Shown here piece after piece: positions 23,551-31,242 of a stretch of DNA of 32,736 bases (position 1 is the stretch's first letter; each line of letters starts with the position of its first letter). The translations under genes and the position numbers were made by a program. Origin of the DNA: Actinomycetes bacterium (GTDB lineage Bacteria; Actinomycetota; Acidimicrobiia; Spongiisociales; UBA5794); the NCBI GenBank assembly GCA_024638645.1, contig JAHEJX010000039.1, forward strand, positions 1-32,736, given 5' to 3'. The notes beneath the pieces were generated by a model that saw only the letters and a program-made list of their open reading frames with translations, did no database searches and was not told where the DNA came from.

Positions 23551-24095
23551 CCGAATGCCTTCGAGATCTGCTCACGAAGCTGGTCCTCGTTCAGAGGACC
23601 GTTGTGCTTGTCTACGACCCGGCCATCGGCAGTGATGTAGACCGTAAACGGCATCGCAATGCCGCCAAGCTCGACATACAAGTCTCCGGCTGGATCCTCG
23701 GCGGCAACCCACTCCACACCGGTCTGGGCGAGCAGGCGATCTGCCAGGGCCCTGTCGTCCTGGATGTTCATCCCTATGAACGTGATCTCGTCACCCAGAT
23801 CCTCCTCTACCGGCTTGAAGGCAGCAGACATCTCGGCGACACACGACGGGCACCAGCTGGCCCAGAAGTTGAGGACGACCGGGCGGCCGGCGAACTGTGC
23901 CAGCGTCACCGTTTCCCCCGAGAAGGTGTCGAAACTGTTGGTTGGGGCCGGATCACCGGCCGGCGCCGCCGGGGCCGGGCTCGCCGAGGAGGACGATATG
24001 GCGTCGGCGGACTCCGAGGAGCCTCCGCCGCACGCGACCACGATGAGCGCGAATGCGGAGATTGATGCAAAGAGTTTGATGCGGTTCATAATCAT
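23547..24095 (-). CDS. TlpA-family thioredoxin-like lipoprotein
   Basis: 182 residues from the ATG at 24095; ATGs at 24089 and 24119 are alternatives. The frame stays open to 24239, but that part overlaps the opposite gene. The signal ends VVAC with lipobox Cys22, followed by a Ser/Ala/Pro linker. The thioredoxin fold has the active site WCPSC (Cys82, Cys85) inside PVVLNFWASWCPSC, and a cis-Pro in GGIAMPFTVYI. Such proteins reduce outer-face disulfides, for example in apocytochrome c. The 4-base overlap with the CcdA-like gene shows they work as an electron-passing pair. Confidence 0.92.
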   Translation of the reverse strand: MIMNRIKLFASISAFALIVVACGGGSSESADAISSSSASPAPAAPAGDPAPTNSFDTFSGETVTLAQFAGRPVVLNFWASWCPSCVAEMSAAFKPVEEDLGDEITFIGMNIQDDRALADRLLAQTGVEWVAAEDPAGDLYVELGGIAMPFTVYITADGRVVDKHNGPLNEDQLREQISKAFG

Positions 24096-24191
24096 TTTCG
24101 GATAGGCTGCGTCTTCCATGAAACGCTGCGGCGACTTGCAGGGTTCAACGACTGCCGCCTTCCCGACATTCCCGCGGTACTCTGCCTCGCC

Positions 24192-24872
24192 ATGGCCGAG
24201 TTCCCAACGATTCCCTATACGCCGCTCGATTTCGACCACGACGGCGTCACCGATCGGGCTCGCGCCGAGTTCGAGTTCATGGATCTGCGCCGGTCCGTTC
24301 GCGACTTCTCATCCGAACCCGTTCCCCGTGAAGCGATCGAGCACGCCATCAGGGCCGCTTCCACTGCTCCCTCCGGTGCACACAGGCAGCCGTGGACTTT
24401 CGTGCTCGTCGGCGATCAGGACATCAAGCGGCAGATTCGCGAGGCGGCCGAACACGAGGAGCGCATCAACTATGAGGGAGGTCGCCTCCCGGCCCATTGG
24501 CGTGAGGCGCTGGCACCACTCGGGACCGATTGGGAGAAGCCTTTTCTCGAGATCGCGCCGTGGCTCGTCGTCGTGTTCGAGCAGCGCTACGGGCTGGGTC
24601 GCAATGGCGAACGACAACACAACTACTACGTCAAGGAGTCTGTCGGCATTGCATGTGGCCTGTTCATCGCGACGCTCCATCGCATCGGACTGGTCACGCT
24701 GACGCACACACCGAGTCCGATGGCCTTCCTGACCAAGCTGCTCGGCCGGCCCGAGAACGAGCGTCCTTTCATTCTCTTTCCCGTGGGCTACCCGGCACAA
24801 GGCGCACAAGTGCCCGACATTCGGCGCAAGCAGCTCGACGAGATCGTTGCCGAAGTCAACTCGGAGTCGTGA
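24192..24872 (+). CDS. Nitroreductase-fold flavoprotein, iodotyrosine deiodinase-like
   Basis: 226 residues from an ATG with no Shine-Dalgarno sequence. The FMN contacts are RRSVRDFS (about 33-40), STAPSGAHRQPW (57-68) and LVTLTHTPSP. The whole layout follows iodotyrosine deiodinase (IYD): EERINYEGGR then HWREALAPLGTDWEKPFL, a HNYYVKESVGIACGL block, LLGRPENERPFILFPVGYPA and the closing VPDIRRKQLDEI. The three residues that bind the halotyrosine zwitterion in mammalian IYD (Glu157, Tyr161, Lys182) align with Glu90, Tyr94 and Lys116. It could remove iodide or other halides from halotyrosines. The 3' end overlaps the AlaX gene by 17 bases. Confidence 0.85.
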   Translation: MAEFPTIPYTPLDFDHDGVTDRARAEFEFMDLRRSVRDFSSEPVPREAIEHAIRAASTAPSGAHRQPWTFVLVGDQDIKRQIREAAEHEERINYEGGRLPAHWREALAPLGTDWEKPFLEIAPWLVVVFEQRYGLGRNGERQHNYYVKESVGIACGLFIATLHRIGLVTLTHTPSPMAFLTKLLGRPENERPFILFPVGYPAQGAQVPDIRRKQLDEIVAEVNSES

Positions 24873-25578
24873 GCTCGACTCGAATTCGGCGGAAGCCCTT
24901 ACCTTTCGACTCCACCTTCTTGATCCGGATCTGACCGACCTCGTTGGTCGCGCTGACATGCGTGCCGCCGTCAGCCTGGCGATCGAGGCCGACGATGTCG
25001 ATAACCCTGACTTCCTTCAGCGTGGGGGGCAGCAGGTTGACCTTGGTCCGGATCAGGCTTGGGTCCAGGTCAGCCTCCTCCCGCGGGAGGAACGAAACCT
25101 CGACATCCCGATTGCAAGCGAGCTGTCGATTGAGCTCGGCTTCGATCGGACCCTTGTCGTCCGGATCCCACTGCGGTAGCTCGAAGTCGAGCCGACCTTC
25201 GCCCGGATTCATGTTGCCGCCGGTGACCGGCGATTGGAATCGCTCCCAGATCACGCCGCACAGTGCGTGCATTGCCGTATGAGTGCGCATGAGCATGTAT
25301 CGACGATCCCAGTCGACCTTGCCCTCCAACTCAGTGCCTTCGCTTGGAAGCCCTCCTTCGACCCAGTGCCACACTCCCGCCGAGTCCTGGGCAACTCGAG
25401 TCACGATAAGTCGATCTTCACCAATCCATAGCTCGCCTTCGTCACAGGGTTGTCCCCCACCGCCGGGGTAGAACACGGTTCTGTCGAGCAGGATGCGGCC
25501 GTCGTCTTGATCTACGCCAACCACAGTCGCCCGCATCTGGGCGGCGTAGGCGTCGGTGGAATAGATGCGATCCGTCAT
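24856..25578 (-). CDS. Alanyl-tRNA editing protein AlaX
   Basis: 240 residues. It is the stand-alone version of the editing domain of alanyl-tRNA synthetase, which hydrolyses mischarged Ser- or Gly-tRNA(Ala). The N-terminal part has FYPGGGGQPCDEG, as in the larger AlaX-M type. Zinc ligands are His100 and His104 in RTHTAMHALCG and the His in DRQADGGTHVSATNEVGQ. The fourth ligand of the C-x3-H motif is often Cys, and here that position falls in the QADGGTH context found in many AlaX proteins. The gene diverges from the HhH-GPD gene by 63 bases. Confidence 0.93.
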   Translation of the reverse strand: MTDRIYSTDAYAAQMRATVVGVDQDDGRILLDRTVFYPGGGGQPCDEGELWIGEDRLIVTRVAQDSAGVWHWVEGGLPSEGTELEGKVDWDRRYMLMRTHTAMHALCGVIWERFQSPVTGGNMNPGEGRLDFELPQWDPDDKGPIEAELNRQLACNRDVEVSFLPREEADLDPSLIRTKVNLLPPTLKEVRVIDIVGLDRQADGGTHVSATNEVGQIRIKKVESKGKGFRRIRVELTTPS

Positions 25579-25641
25579 GCTCCGACGCTAGCGCAGGCCG
25601 GCGGCGGCGGAACCGCATGGCGTGGCAGCTACGCTGCATTC

Positions 25642-26196
25642 ATGCCGCCCAAATCACTCCCCTTCACGCCAGACCCCGCAGCCCAAGCCCTCCTTGCAGA
25701 GAAGCCGATCGCGCTGACTACGGGCCTCGTTCTGTACCAGCAGATCCCCATCGAGAAGGCGTTCATCGGTCCGTCGGTGCTCCAGGAACGTCTCGGCCAG
25801 GAGCTGAGCGCAGACGCAGTGGCAGCCACCGACCTAGACAAGCTCGTCGAGCTGTTCCGCGAGACTCCCGCCATTCATCGATTCCCGGCCAATATGGCGA
25901 AGCGAGTTCACGCCACCTGCACGTACGTGATGGAGGATCTGGACGGAGATATTCCTTCGCTCTGGGAGGGCGTAGACGACGCCGCCGCCGTCATCAAGAG
26001 TATGAAGAAGCTCCCCGGTTTCGGCGACTACAAGGCAAGGGTCTACTTCGGAGTGATCTCCAAGTGGTGGGACGTCAAGCCCAACGGCTGGCAAGCTCTA
26101 GTGCCGGACTGGCCCTCGATCGTCGATCTCGACACGGCCGAAGACATCGACGATCTCAAGACGCGCAAGAAGGCGTGGAAAGAGTCTCAGTCCTGA
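25642..26196 (+). CDS. HhH-GPD-type DNA repair protein (TIGR03252-like)
   Basis: 184 residues from the ATG at 25642. The frame is open to 25450 but overlaps AlaX there. Sequence order matches the actinobacterial HhH-GPD group TIGR03252: DPAAQALLAEKPIALTTGLV, then LYQQIPIEKAFIGPSVLQER, ETPAIHRFPANMAKRVH, and the helix-hairpin-helix segment KKLPGFGDYKARVYFGVISK. The closing LKTRKKAWK is also typical. The GPD-region Asp is not obvious by eye. The family resembles endonuclease III/MutY glycosylases but has no proven substrate and lacks their Fe-S Cys set. Its 3' end overlaps the SURF1 gene by 10 bases. Confidence 0.85.
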   Translation: MPPKSLPFTPDPAAQALLAEKPIALTTGLVLYQQIPIEKAFIGPSVLQERLGQELSADAVAATDLDKLVELFRETPAIHRFPANMAKRVHATCTYVMEDLDGDIPSLWEGVDDAAAVIKSMKKLPGFGDYKARVYFGVISKWWDVKPNGWQALVPDWPSIVDLDTAEDIDDLKTRKKAWKESQS

Positions 26197-26951
26197 AGCT
26201 GGCGTTTGCGCGCCGTCGAACGCATCAGGAGTGGGTATCCGACGAAGACTACTCCGGCGAACAGCACCCACTGCACTGCGTATGAGAGGTGGGGGGCTCC
26301 GCCGCCCGGCTCGGGTGTAGGCAACGTCAGTGGAAATGCTGCGTTCTGCGCGGGTTCGACCAGCTGCAGGTAGAAGGGCGCAACGGGACTGCTGATCTGA
26401 CCGGCGAGCCGATCGATGTCAACCCGACTGATGCGACCGAGCAAACCTTCTGCGGGGTCAACCGGGCCGAGCGAACCACGGATCTCCGTCTTCCGAGCAA
26501 CCCCTACCACTGCGACTTGGCCGGCCGGCGGTGGCGCCTCTGCCACCGGCGGCCCGGCCGTGTCGATCGGAACCCATCCCCTGTTGACGAGCACTGCGAT
26601 GCCGTTCTCAGTCAACAGCGGAGTGACCACGTTGTGACCGGACCGGCCATTGAGGGAACGCGCCTGGAGTATGACCTCTTCCTCGGGCAGGTATGTGCCG
26701 GTCACTGCCACTCGTCGCAGTTCGACGTCGGCAACATCGAGCTCCAGCGCACTCTCCAATGTGAGCGGCTCGGCGGCGAGTCGTTGTTCGAGGCGGGCGT
26801 CGAGTGCCGAACGGTCCTGATGGCGACTGTATTGCCAGAAGCCGAGGGTCACGAACAGGACGATGGCCACCAGCGCCACCAGGTGTCCGACGAGCCAGCG
26901 GGGCCGGCTGGCAAATGAATAGTCAGGCTCCATTTCGCCCAGGCGAGGCAT
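26187..26951 (-). CDS. SURF1-family protein
   Basis: 254 residues from the ATG at 26951, which has GAGGA about five bases upstream. ATGs at 26990 and 26933 are alternatives. Two membrane helices bracket an outer domain: LVALVAIVLFVTLGFWQYSR near the N-terminus and WVLFAGVVFVGYPLLM at the end. Family motifs are LGFWQ, VTGTY, GHNVVTPLL and VLVNRGWVPID. SURF1 helps to assemble haem-copper cytochrome c oxidase, so the cell is an aerobic respirer. The N-terminal end overlaps the DUF2087 gene by 29 bases, so the two are coupled. Confidence 0.92.
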   Translation of the reverse strand: MPRLGEMEPDYSFASRPRWLVGHLVALVAIVLFVTLGFWQYSRHQDRSALDARLEQRLAAEPLTLESALELDVADVELRRVAVTGTYLPEEEVILQARSLNGRSGHNVVTPLLTENGIAVLVNRGWVPIDTAGPPVAEAPPPAGQVAVVGVARKTEIRGSLGPVDPAEGLLGRISRVDIDRLAGQISSPVAPFYLQLVEPAQNAAFPLTLPTPEPGGGAPHLSYAVQWVLFAGVVFVGYPLLMRSTARKRQLQD

Positions 26952-27489
26952 CGAAATCCTCATAGCGGCCGCCGGTTCGCCAGTAGACACCGTCTGCCCT
27001 GTCCATCATTCCCTCGTCGACGAGGTAGCGCCTGAGCGATGCGTAGTCGTGATAGAAGAGTTGCAGCCTGAAGTTCACATCTGCCTCGTCGTAGCGGAGG
27101 CCGGGCTCGAACTCTTGGGCAAGACGTTCCAGAATCACCCGCCGCTTGGTGAGATTGGCCGGAATGGACTGCAGACGCCCTCCCGAAAAGAACCGCCCGA
27201 GGACGTCGACCTCCTCCGCCGACCATGGACCATCCACCACACTTTCGGAAGCCGGAGGATCGGTTGGCAGCGCTTGCGCCACTGCCCGCAGCGCATCACG
27301 GTCGAGCATGTCACCGTCCATAAGCCCCGCCGCCGCGAGCTTGCCTCGCGCCTCCGCTACTGCCCGCTCGTCGACGCCAAGACGGGCGGCGAGCGCGGCG
27401 ATGTCGCTCGATCCGGCCACTGCATCGCCGGCGACGGCGAGGCGGATGGGATCGAGAAGAAGCCGCACGAAGTCTGACGGCGTCATCAC
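26923..27489 (-). CDS. DUF2087 protein with winged-helix-like N-terminus
   Basis: 188 residues. The C-terminal DUF2087 domain (about 95-180) shows GRFFSGGRLQSIPANLTKRR, then VILERLAQEFEPGLRYDEAD, VNFRLQLFYHDYASLRRYLV and DEGMMDRADGVYWRTGGRY. The first 70 residues (DPIRLAVAGDAVAG, IAALAARLGVDERAVAEARG) look like an HTH of the kind found in ArsR-type proteins. The combination is common in actinobacteria, and such proteins are thought to be transcription regulators or antitoxin-like. Target unknown. It starts 33 bases from the divergent phosphatase gene. Confidence 0.87.
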   Translation of the reverse strand: MMTPSDFVRLLLDPIRLAVAGDAVAGSSDIAALAARLGVDERAVAEARGKLAAAGLMDGDMLDRDALRAVAQALPTDPPASESVVDGPWSAEEVDVLGRFFSGGRLQSIPANLTKRRVILERLAQEFEPGLRYDEADVNFRLQLFYHDYASLRRYLVDEGMMDRADGVYWRTGGRYEDFDASPGRNGA

Positions 27490-27522
27490 GAGCGAATCCT
27501 AACGCTGGCTAGTGTCATCAGA

Positions 27523-28116
27523 ATGAAGTTGATTCTCGTTCGACACGCAGTAACCGCGGAAACGGGCAAGAAACTCAGCGGTCGGCTTCCGGGGATTCCG
27601 CTCAGCCCTGAGGGAATCGACGCAGCATGGGCAATGGCCGCGTCGCTGGCCAACATGGACATCGCCGCCGTCTACACCTCGCCGATCCAACGATGTCGCG
27701 AAACGGCAGGAATCCTTGCGGCGCCCCACCAGGAGAAGGCGCGGACGCTGCAGGGACTAGTCGAGGTGGAGTATGGATCCTGGTCGGGACGCAGCCTCAA
27801 GTCACTGTATCGCCTGCGCCTCTGGAAAGGGTTGATGGCCGACCCGACAGGCTTTCGGTTCCCCCAAGGTGAGACCCTCGAGGAAGTGAGGTCACGATCC
27901 GTTCGCGCACTGCGGCGCCTGGGCAGGGCCCACGGGGATGAGACCGTGCTTGCGGTGTCGCATGGCGACGTAATCAGGTCGCTGGCGGCCAATGCCCTGA
28001 CGCAGTCTGTCGAACTGATCCATCGGTTGCACGTTTCCCCACTCGGCATCACAGTGCTGGAAGTCAGCGACAAGCATCCGCCCCGGGTAATGGTGCTGAA
28101 CGCCCCTAGGCTCTGA
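27523..28116 (+). CDS. Histidine phosphatase family protein (MSMEG_4193-like)
   Basis: 197 residues. It is a phosphoglycerate-mutase-like histidine phosphatase: the catalytic RHA at 7-9 (LILVRHAVTAETG) with phospho-accepting His8, the second motif YTSPIQRCRETAGIL, the acid in VEVEYGSWSGR and the second His in VLAVSHGDVIRSLAAN. The pattern and the two following genes identify the actinobacterial MSMEG_4193 group. The substrate is unknown. The next gene begins 23 bases later. Third-position bias is like that of its neighbours, so no sign of transfer. Confidence 0.9.
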   Translation: MKLILVRHAVTAETGKKLSGRLPGIPLSPEGIDAAWAMAASLANMDIAAVYTSPIQRCRETAGILAAPHQEKARTLQGLVEVEYGSWSGRSLKSLYRLRLWKGLMADPTGFRFPQGETLEEVRSRSVRALRRLGRAHGDETVLAVSHGDVIRSLAANALTQSVELIHRLHVSPLGITVLEVSDKHPPRVMVLNAPRL

Positions 28117-28139
28117 CCAAGGCAGGACGAGAGGATTCG

Positions 28140-28619
28140 ATGAAGTATTCAGATGTCACGGGGTTCGCAGCCGACGCGATCGGACAGCCCGGCGACAGAA
28201 CCTTCCTGCTGCAGCTCTATGGATCGTGGGGCCGCAATACCTACCTGCTAGAGAAGGGACAGGTCGCCGCGCTGGCTGCCGGAGCCGAGCAGTTGATGAA
28301 AGAAGTCGACTATGAACTCGGCGAGATAGCTGCCGCCCCCATCCTCATCGACGAGGTCCCTCACTTCCGGATTGGCCAACTCGGGTTGGGATGGGACGAC
28401 GCTACTCAGGAAGTGATCTTGACCATCGACTCGGTCAGCGATGGCGACGAACAGGTCGTATATCGAATGACGATGGAGCAGCTTTCGGCTGCCGCGCGAC
28501 AGGGTGCGGAGGCCGTTACGTCGGGCCGGCCCGCTTGCGAGCGCTGCGGCCTGGCGATGGACTCGACCGGCCACGCATGTCCGGCCACCAATGGAGATCT
28601 GCGCAATCATCGCCCCTGA
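28140..28619 (+). CDS. DUF3090 family protein (TIGR03847-like)
   Basis: 159 residues. Family features are the start of a compact beta-domain (FAADAIGQPGDRTFLLQLYG, QVAALAAGAEQLMKE), the FRIGQLGLGWDD motif and a C-terminal Cys pair motif ERCGLAMDSTGHACPATNG resembling a zinc ribbon (RPxCxxCGxxMDxxGHxCP). The function is unknown. It is almost always found with the MSMEG_4193-type phosphatase and the SCO1664-type protein, as here. The end of the gene overlaps the SCO1664-type start by 29 bases. Confidence 0.92.
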   Translation: MKYSDVTGFAADAIGQPGDRTFLLQLYGSWGRNTYLLEKGQVAALAAGAEQLMKEVDYELGEIAAAPILIDEVPHFRIGQLGLGWDDATQEVILTIDSVSDGDEQVVYRMTMEQLSAAARQGAEAVTSGRPACERCGLAMDSTGHACPATNGDLRNHRP

Positions 28620-29295
28620 TTGGCAGCCCTTCGTAGCAACCGTGGAGGGCCGATTCATCGAGGCCTCCAATACAACCCTGCTCGGGGAGACGGCGGATGG
28701 CGACACCGTCGTATACAAACCGGTGGTGGGGATACAGCCCCTTTGGGACTTCGAAGCGCCTTCGCTTGTTCTGCGTGAGGTGTGGACCTACCGAATAGAC
28801 CGGGCGCTCGGCACCCAGGTCGTGCCGGAAACCGTCATGGGCGACGGCATTTATGGGCCCGGCGCCGTGCAACGTTTTGTGGACGCCCGCGCCGATTCCA
28901 CGGTTGTCGAGCTGATCAACTCGGTCAGCCCCCGCTTGTGGCCCATTGCTGTGCTCGACGCTGTGACCAACAACGCCGACCGCAAGGCGGGCCACATCCT
29001 CCGCGGCGATCCATCGGAGCTGTGGGCCATCGACCACGGACTCACGTTCCACGTCGAGCCAAAGTTGCGAACGATTCTCTGGGGGTTGGCGGGCCGACCG
29101 ATACCCGCGCAGCTCTTGGCCCAACTCGGGCAGCTGCGCGATCTACTCAATGGCGAGCTGGGTGCAGCATTTGTCGGAGACCTCTCCGCAGCAGAATTCG
29201 ACGCAATGGCAGATCGCATAGATTCGCTGCTGGAATCTGAGGTACATCCCCACCCGCCTGATCATCGTCCGGCGATGCCTTGGCCCCCTTTCTGA
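28591..29295 (+). CDS. SCO1664 family protein (kinase-like fold, TIGR03843-like)
   Basis: 234 residues from the ATG at 28591, inside the DUF3090 gene. Earlier in-frame starts only add a basic antisense-like stretch. Features are ASNTTLLGETADGDTVVYKP (glycine-rich strand and Lys), GIQPLWDFEAPSLVLREVWT, the loop VLDAVTNNADRKAGHILRG (D-x3-N-x3-RK-x-GH) and the metal loop WAIDHGLTFH. These recall the PI3/4-kinase-like (HipA/FAM20-type) fold, with the catalytic Asp and the metal-binding Asp present. Substrate unknown. In Streptomyces and mycobacteria the trio is next to mshC (mycothiol synthesis); here a gamma-glutamyltransferase follows on the other strand with 1 base between stops. Confidence 0.9.
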   Translation: MEICAIIAPDWQPFVATVEGRFIEASNTTLLGETADGDTVVYKPVVGIQPLWDFEAPSLVLREVWTYRIDRALGTQVVPETVMGDGIYGPGAVQRFVDARADSTVVELINSVSPRLWPIAVLDAVTNNADRKAGHILRGDPSELWAIDHGLTFHVEPKLRTILWGLAGRPIPAQLLAQLGQLRDLLNGELGAAFVGDLSAAEFDAMADRIDSLLESEVHPHPPDHRPAMPWPPF

Positions 29296-29296
29296 G

Positions 29297-30820
29297 TCAG
29301 CCGACGGAAATGCCGCCGGTGCGGCGAGGATCGGCTGCCCCTTCAAAGCCGCGATCGGGATGCCACGACGCAGCCTGCACCCCGCCGAAATACATGGCAT
29401 GTTCGGGGAACGAACGCGTAGGGAACGCAGAGATCTCCAAGCCCGGTTCGACGGCGGCCGTCGTCTCGTCGCCGAGCTCAATGTGCAGACGTGGCGCATC
29501 GACGGCCTCCTGGAGGGTCATGCCCTGGTCCGTGTACCGCAGCAGGGTTGACGCGAGCGAGGTGGTGATGCGGTCGGCGCCTGGTGAACCGATAGCGAGC
29601 ACACTGCCGTCATCGTGTCTCGCAACAGTTGGAGCCATGTTGGAAATGAGCCTGGTCCCCGGCTCGAGGGCGTGCGGATCTCGACCCATGAGCTCGATCT
29701 CACCAAGCGAGTTGTTCATCCAGAACCCGGCCGGCATCGCCCCAGATCCGTATCCGGCACTCATAGTGACGGCACAGGCGAGACCGGAAGTGTCAACTGC
29801 AGACGTATGCGTGGTTGAAGACGACCCATGGAGTGCTCCGATGTCTGCGGCCTCAGCCGCTCCGATGAGTTCGAGCACGGCGGCCGACCGGTCGGCAAAC
29901 ACACTCATCTTGTCCTGCCGAAAGCTCAGAACCGCCTCCTGGGCTCGAGCGTACTCGTCCAGCCAGTTGGGGCTGAAGGGTTCCAGTCCGCGAGGCGCCA
30001 GGAGGGTGAGCGCCGCCAGTACGGATCCACCGACTGCGGGGGCGGGGTTGGTTGCAACGGTCCATGCGCCGTGATCGACGATGATCGGGTGTCGGATGAT
30101 TGAGCTGTATACGGCCAGGTCTTGAGCGGTCACGATCCCACCGCTTTTCTTCATGGCCGCCACGATCTGATCCGCAATCGATCCCGTGTACATCTCGGCA
30201 GCCCCACCGGCCGCAAGCACCTCGAGAGACTCGACAAGCTGCGGGATGTGAATGTCTTCAAGAGCCTCGATCGGCCTGCCGTCGGGGTGATGAAGCGCCT
30301 CATACGATGGTGGATCCCAGCCATATACCTTGTCGCGAGACGCTTCGAGGTATTCGGCGGCGGCAGTCGGGAGTGGGAATCCACGCCGGGCCGCAGCAAT
30401 GGCAGGAGCCAGCAGCTCAGACCAGTCCAACACGCCGTAGTGCTCCGAGGCTGCTGCAAGTCCGGCAACGCCCCCTGGAGTTCCGACCGACCCATAACCG
30501 ACATAGGTCGCCACCCCACCGCCGTAGTCGAGCCAGACGAGGTCTAGACCTTGCCGCAAACCGCCCGTGGCAATGCCGCGGCCGGGCATTTCGATGAAAC
30601 CGTCGATGACTACTGGATCCTGGCCTGGAGCCCAAATAGAAATGAATCCGCCGGCTCCCATCCCAACGATCCCCGGCTCTGTTGCCATCGAAACCAGCAT
30701 CGCTGCGATCGCAGCATCGACAGCATTGCCTCCGGCATGCGCTACCTCGGCACCGGCATCTGCAGCAAGCTGCGACCCGCCGGCAATCATTACGCGCCCG
30801 GGGTGGTGAGGAGTCTTCAT
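29297..30820 (-). CDS. Gamma-glutamyltransferase-family protein, cytoplasmic type
   Basis: 507 residues. It is an N-terminal-nucleophile hydrolase of the gamma-glutamyltransferase (GGT) family: GGNAVDAAIAAMLVSMATEPG near the start, the large-subunit block GGSVLAALTLLAP, and the self-cleavage and nucleophile site HGSSSTTHTSAVDTSGLA with Thr336 as expected nucleophile. The small-subunit part has AMPAGFWMNNSLGE, NMAPTV and GSPGADRI. No signal peptide is visible, whereas classical bacterial GGT is exported. The enzyme may act on glutathione-like or other gamma-glutamyl compounds, or be an acylase, which share the fold. It is 37 bases downstream of the SSB-like gene, probably in one operon. Confidence 0.88.
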   Translation of the reverse strand: MKTPHHPGRVMIAGGSQLAADAGAEVAHAGGNAVDAAIAAMLVSMATEPGIVGMGAGGFISIWAPGQDPVVIDGFIEMPGRGIATGGLRQGLDLVWLDYGGGVATYVGYGSVGTPGGVAGLAAASEHYGVLDWSELLAPAIAAARRGFPLPTAAAEYLEASRDKVYGWDPPSYEALHHPDGRPIEALEDIHIPQLVESLEVLAAGGAAEMYTGSIADQIVAAMKKSGGIVTAQDLAVYSSIIRHPIIVDHGAWTVATNPAPAVGGSVLAALTLLAPRGLEPFSPNWLDEYARAQEAVLSFRQDKMSVFADRSAAVLELIGAAEAADIGALHGSSSTTHTSAVDTSGLACAVTMSAGYGSGAMPAGFWMNNSLGEIELMGRDPHALEPGTRLISNMAPTVARHDDGSVLAIGSPGADRITTSLASTLLRYTDQGMTLQEAVDAPRLHIELGDETTAAVEPGLEISAFPTRSFPEHAMYFGGVQAASWHPDRGFEGAADPRRTGGISVG

Positions 30821-30857
30821 CGGAGGAATCTACCGAGTCCGGGTAGTTCTCGACGAT

Positions 30858-31151
30858 TCAGAGTTGCGACTGAGGAGCAACGTACGAGGCAACTACTTCG
30901 AGACGGCCGTGACCGGTCTTCGAGTTGAATCTGCGCTGCAATGTGCCGACGACCCACACGAGCTCGCCTGTATCGAGCGGTTCCGTCACGTCGTACTCGA
31001 GTTGGATCACCGGCACGAGATCGTGACGTTTGCGGGGAAACTGCGACTTGACCTCGACCAGCAGACGCGCCGATTCGGGATGCGCCGGGTCGGCGATTAA
31101 CTCTGGCCGTGCAACCAGCCTGCCACCAATCACAGTGACGTTGTAGTCCAT
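30858..31151 (-). CDS. Small OB-fold, single-strand-DNA-binding-like protein
   Basis: 97 residues from the ATG at 31151, with AGGA six bases upstream; the frame extends to 31184. It starts DYNVTVIGGRLVARPELI, matching the first strands of bacterial SSB ('NxVxLxGRLxxDPEL'), then RLLVEVKSQFPRKRHDLVPV, DTGELVWVVGTLQRRFNSKT and the last strand RLEVVASYV. No acidic C-terminal tail of full SSB is present, and the protein is shorter than true SSB (about 160). It could be an SSB paralogue with DNA- or RNA-binding function. It lies in a run with the TPR gene and the GGT gene. Confidence 0.55.
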   Translation of the reverse strand: MDYNVTVIGGRLVARPELIADPAHPESARLLVEVKSQFPRKRHDLVPVIQLEYDVTEPLDTGELVWVVGTLQRRFNSKTGHGRLEVVASYVAPQSQL

Positions 31152-31242
31152 TGTCGTCCTGTCTTCGGGTTCCGGCGTCGGCACCGTATGCGGAACGTAT
31201 CTGCTTCAACGTCACCAAGGTATGCCTCGCCTGTGACAGAGA

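Noticed and set aside
24096-24239. Upstream extension of the TlpA-like frame
   Set aside because: It would run into the opposite deiodinase-like gene and put a long hydrophilic stretch ahead of a clear lipoprotein signal.
29280-30074. 264-codon frame on the plus strand
   Set aside because: It is antisense to the gamma-glutamyltransferase gene, low in complexity (Ser/Ala/Pro), and matches no family.
31129-31141. Further near-copy of the palindrome (TCACAGTGACG)
   Set aside because: It falls within coding sequence for NVTVIG in the SSB-like gene, so codon constraints explain it as well as a binding site would.
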